A DNA stretch of 64,000 nt from Chitinophaga rupis (lineage in GTDB: Bacteria; Bacteroidota; Bacteroidia; Chitinophagales; Chitinophagaceae), in NCBI RefSeq assembly GCF_900109685.1, contig NZ_FOBB01000005.1, positions 310,001 through 374,000 of the forward strand. Direction: 5' to 3'. Below are positions 61,317 to 64,000 of the stretch, piece after piece. Every line of letters begins with the position of its first letter. Within the stretch, counting starts at the first letter, position 1. The notes beneath the pieces are model-generated. The model did no database searches and was not told where the DNA came from. It saw only the letters and a program-made list of their open reading frames with translations. The translations under genes and the position numbers were made by a program.

Positions 61317-62408
61317 ATGAACGGACCGGAGTCTATCTTTTACAAACTGTTGTTGAGAAAGATCAGCGGAGAGCTAACAGCCAAAGAAAAGTTGTTGCTG
61401 GCGGATCTGCTAAAGGCATACCCGGAATTCTCAGAAGCGTATGAAACCGTGCAATGGCTCTGGAACGATGCGGAGATCAGCTCCGTACCCCGGCCAAAAG
61501 AAAAGTCGAAACGCCTGCTGGATCAGCATATGCAACGGTTACAGGCAAATGGCCTGTTGCCGGAAACAGAACTTTTACCATTAAAAGTGTCAGACGGACA
61601 CGAAGCGCCTCAGCGGCGCCGCTGGTACTGGTTAAGCGCTGCCGCCGCAGTGGTGTTATTAATAGGATTGGTTCTGTTTAAACTGCCACAGCCACCCACA
61701 AAACAGGTTGCGGAAAAGCGGCATCCCAATATGGTGATGACCCGCCCCGGCTCCCGCACCAAGCTGATATTGCCGGATGGCACTACGGTTTGGCTCAATG
61801 CCAGCAGTAAGCTTACCTATGGCGATGATTTTATGGAAAAGGAACGCCGCGTGCAGCTGGATGGGGAAGCGTTCTTCGACGTGGTGAAAAATGAAGGGAA
61901 ACCGTTTATAATCAATACAGCCGTTATGAGTGTACGGGTGCTGGGTACTTCCCTCAACGTACGCGCTTATGCCGGCGATAAAAAAGCGGAAGCCGTGCTT
62001 ATCAGAGGTAAGATAGAGGTGCAGGTAAAACGCCGCCCGCAGGAACGTTACCTGTTAAGCTCCCTGGAAAAGCTGAGCGTAGCCGCGGCCGCGCCCAATG
62101 TACATCCCAGGAAAGAGCTTTCGATTACGAATGTGGACGTTATCGGGAAAGACAGCACCATCGCGGAAACCGCCTGGATAGAAAATGAGCTGGTATTTAC
62201 CGGGGAACCGCTGGCAGAGCTGGCAGGCAGGATGGAGCGCTGGTTTGATATGAAGATAACCATTACGGGCACACGCTTACCGCATTTCAGGATGAGCGGC
62301 TCATTTAAGGATGAATCGCCGGAACAGGCATTGAAAGCCATCAGCCTGATCACCGGATGTAAATATAAATTCAAGGACCACGTTGCCGTACTTTATGAGG
62401 AAAACTAA
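61317..62408 (+). CDS. FecR-type anti-sigma factor
   Basis: A 363-residue regulator: cytoplasmic N-terminus (LLLRKISGELTAKEKLLLAD), membrane helix near 100-118 (WLSAAAAVVLLIGLVLF), FecR domain (TRPGSRTKLILPDGTTVWLN; GEAFFDVVKNEGKPFIINT; VRVLGTSLNVRAY) and DUF4974 unit (LAELAGRMERWFDMKITITG; FKDESPEQALKAISLITG). The STN-containing SusC gene follows, so this FecR should relay the receptor signal to a sigma factor that is not adjacent. Confidence 0.93.
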   Translation: MNGPESIFYKLLLRKISGELTAKEKLLLADLLKAYPEFSEAYETVQWLWNDAEISSVPRPKEKSKRLLDQHMQRLQANGLLPETELLPLKVSDGHEAPQRRRWYWLSAAAAVVLLIGLVLFKLPQPPTKQVAEKRHPNMVMTRPGSRTKLILPDGTTVWLNASSKLTYGDDFMEKERRVQLDGEAFFDVVKNEGKPFIINTAVMSVRVLGTSLNVRAYAGDKKAEAVLIRGKIEVQVKRRPQERYLLSSLEKLSVAAAAPNVHPRKELSITNVDVIGKDSTIAETAWIENELVFTGEPLAELAGRMERWFDMKITITGTRLPHFRMSGSFKDESPEQALKAISLITGCKYKFKDHVAVLYEEN

Positions 62409-62484
62409 AGCAGTAAACAAACATAAACCGTTTATTAAACTTAAAAGCCACGTTATGTTACCATCAGCCAGACATAAATAAAAA

Positions 62485-62510
62485 ACGGGAAATGTGGCCG
62501 CATTTCCCGT
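62485..62510. terminator. Hairpin between FecR and SusC genes
   Basis: ACGGGAAATG and CATTTCCCGT form a perfect 10-bp stem around TGGCCG. On the minus strand it is followed by a T-rich tract, as for an intrinsic terminator, although no minus-strand gene ends here. On the plus strand it lies 75 bp before the SusC ATG and could act as an attenuator or processing site that lowers FecR relative to SusC expression. Confidence 0.5.
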
Positions 62511-62585
62511 AAAAGCCAAAATCTCATGCTGGTAAGCTGAATCCTTACCAGGCATGCCATTTTATTAATCTTTCAAACCAAATGT

Positions 62586-64000
62586 ATGAAAAAATTTGAC
62601 TTGTTTGAGGACAGGCATCCTTATGCCTGGAAGTCAATACTGTGTATGAAGTTAACTGTTCTCTTTCTACTCGCCACCGTTCTACAGGCAACTGCCAGTA
62701 CCGTTTATTCGCAGGAAGCCAAAGTAACGCTGAAGCAGGAAAATAAAAGCATTAAGCTGCTGTTCCGGAGAATAGCGCAGCAAACCAGCTACCGTTTTAT
62801 TTACCAGGAAGATGCTGCTTCCCTGGATAAGCTGGTATCTGTAGACGTGCAGCAGAAACCCGTATCTGAAGTGCTGGACATGGCGCTGAACAATACCGGT
62901 TTCGGCTTTCGCATGGTGAATGAAAATCTCATTGTAATATCGCCCAGGGGCAGTGAAATGCAGGATATTGTGCTGAAAGGCCGTATCGTGGATAAGAACA
63001 AGCAGCCCGTGCCTGGCGCCACTATTAAGTTAGAGGGTACTAATAAAGGCACCACCACAGATGCTACCGGTGCATTCACCTTATCCGTACCTGCATCCTC
63101 AAAAGTAACAATAACGGCTATTGGTTTTTTAGCGCAAACCGTCACCGTAACAGACGCAGGCCCGCTCAACATCGTGCTGCAGGAAGATACCAAAGGCCTC
63201 AGCGAAGTAGTGGTGGTAGGGTATGGCGCACAGAAGCGGGAATCCGTAACAGGCGCTGTAGCTACTATTAAAGGCGCCGACCTGATAAAATCACCCGCCA
63301 CTAACCTCAGTAACTCCATTGCCGGCCGTATGCCCGGCGTAACCGCCATGCAAAACACCGGTGAGCCGGGGTATGATGGTTCCACCATCCGTATCCGCGG
63401 TTCCAATACCTTAGGAAATAATGATCCGCTGGTGGTAATAGACGGTGTGGCTGCCCGTACCGGCGGCCTGGAACGTTTAAACCCGGCTGATATTGAGAAT
63501 ATGTCTGTGCTGAAAGATGCCTCTGCAGCCATTTATGGTGCGCGTGCAGCCAATGGCGTTATACTGGTGACTACCAAACGCGGTAAAAGCGGCAAGCCGG
63601 TGCTTACCTATAACTTTAACCAGGGCTGGTCACAACCAACGCATATCCCGGAAATGGCCAATGCACCAGAGTATGCGCAGATCAGGAATGAATTAAGTCT
63701 GTACAAGAACGTAGCACCCGCAGAATGGAGCAACGCCTGGAGCGCCTACAAACAAAACGGTAGCTATACCTCGCCCACATCCGGTAATACCTGGACGCCA
63801 CCTTTCAGTAAAGACGACATTACAAAGTATGCAGATGGTTCCGATCCCTGGGGACATCCGAATACAGACTGGTATAAGTCTACCCTGAAAACCTGGTCGC
63901 CCGTATCCAATCATACTTTACAGCTCTCCGGCGGTACGGATGCTATCCGTTACCTCACCTCTTTCGGTTACCAGAAACAGGACGGTTATTACAAACAATC
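62586..64000 (+). CDS. SusC-type TonB-linked transporter with STN domain (partial, 5' part)
   Basis: Open to the window end with 471 codons and no stop. In order: a short N-terminal extension and signal peptide (CMKLTVLFLLATVLQATAST), an STN domain (about 48-118; IKLLFRRIAQQTSYRFIYQE, then VSEVLDMALNNTGFGFRMV), a carboxypeptidase-like domain (GRIVDKNKQPVPGATIKLEG), TonB box VVVVGYGAQKR, plug (GRMPGVTAMQNTGEPGYDGS; LKDASAAIYGARAANGVI) and the first barrel strands. The STN domain contacts FecR across the periplasm, matching the FecR gene just upstream. A SusD gene is expected beyond the window. Confidence 0.93.
   Translation, partial: MKKFDLFEDRHPYAWKSILCMKLTVLFLLATVLQATASTVYSQEAKVTLKQENKSIKLLFRRIAQQTSYRFIYQEDAASLDKLVSVDVQQKPVSEVLDMALNNTGFGFRMVNENLIVISPRGSEMQDIVLKGRIVDKNKQPVPGATIKLEGTNKGTTTDATGAFTLSVPASSKVTITAIGFLAQTVTVTDAGPLNIVLQEDTKGLSEVVVVGYGAQKRESVTGAVATIKGADLIKSPATNLSNSIAGRMPGVTAMQNTGEPGYDGSTIRIRGSNTLGNNDPLVVIDGVAARTGGLERLNPADIENMSVLKDASAAIYGARAANGVILVTTKRGKSGKPVLTYNFNQGWSQPTHIPEMANAPEYAQIRNELSLYKNVAPAEWSNAWSAYKQNGSYTSPTSGNTWTPPFSKDDITKYADGSDPWGHPNTDWYKSTLKTWSPVSNHTLQLSGGTDAIRYLTSFGYQKQDGYYKQ

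Overview
The window is a gene-dense chromosomal segment of a Bacteroidota bacterium, most likely of the Chitinophagaceae (Chitinophaga-like). The evidence is three SusC/SusD-type glycan uptake loci, FecR/ECF sigma pairs, two type IX secretion (type B) cargo proteins, DUF-type two-component genes of the LytTR and NarL kinds, and promoters of the Bacteroidota form (-33 TTTG / -7 TAnnTTTG). I see no rRNA, tRNA, CRISPR array, insertion sequence or phage module.

Layout. 1-6222: a sialate O-acetylesterase-like gene (cut by the window edge), SusD and SusC on the minus strand, with a divergent LacI-type regulator that carries an N-terminal zinc ribbon. 6328-9243: an XRE membrane regulator, a CPBP protease and an ArnT/PMT-like glycosyltransferase. 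9949-15078: two paralogous T9SS type B surface proteins and a small CBM6-like protein. 15314-17241: a LytS/LytTR two-component pair. 17329-19945: an operon of a papain-like protein, a small membrane protein and a secreted unknown. 20312-22907: an unknown protein, a 7TM protein and a NarX/NarL-like pair. 23058-26694: a cytoplasmic gluzincin metallopeptidase with a metallo-beta-lactamase-fold partner. 26684-30355: an M1 aminopeptidase and an ABC-2 exporter. 30408-34688: a Cys-containing small membrane protein, a TonB receptor and a PepSY protein, probably for metal uptake. 35421-38136: a VOC protein flanked by direct repeats and a HAD-HerA fusion.

38291-41880 is the most notable block: ECF sigma factor, zinc-type anti-sigma, a Cys-motif RiPP precursor (bufferin/HvfA type), DUF692 MNIO enzyme, DUF2063 partner and DoxX protein, i.e. 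a copper-handling modified-peptide operon in a Bacteroidota setting. 41910-48705: a KirBac channel, a TehA/SLAC1 channel and a molybdopterin oxidoreductase complex (catalytic subunit, four-cluster ferredoxin, Rieske protein, membrane b-type subunit). 48710-57328: a phosphoesterase/beta-propeller protein, SusD, SusC, FecR and sigma factor. 57574-64000: a second sigma factor, an acidic toxin-like protein, an MDR oxidoreductase, a 205-bp tandem repeat array, FecR and an STN-containing SusC that runs off the end.

Non-coding DNA is unusually structured. Four intergenic regions hold degenerate 7-bp tandem repeats, each locus with its own heptamer and with inverted flanks. A second family of about 130-bp elements bounded by CAGGTCC/GGACCTG occurs as three direct 178-bp copies around 35-36 kb and, in diverged form, in the tandem array at 60.6-61.2 kb. 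All functional statements rest on reading motifs by eye; no database search was possible.
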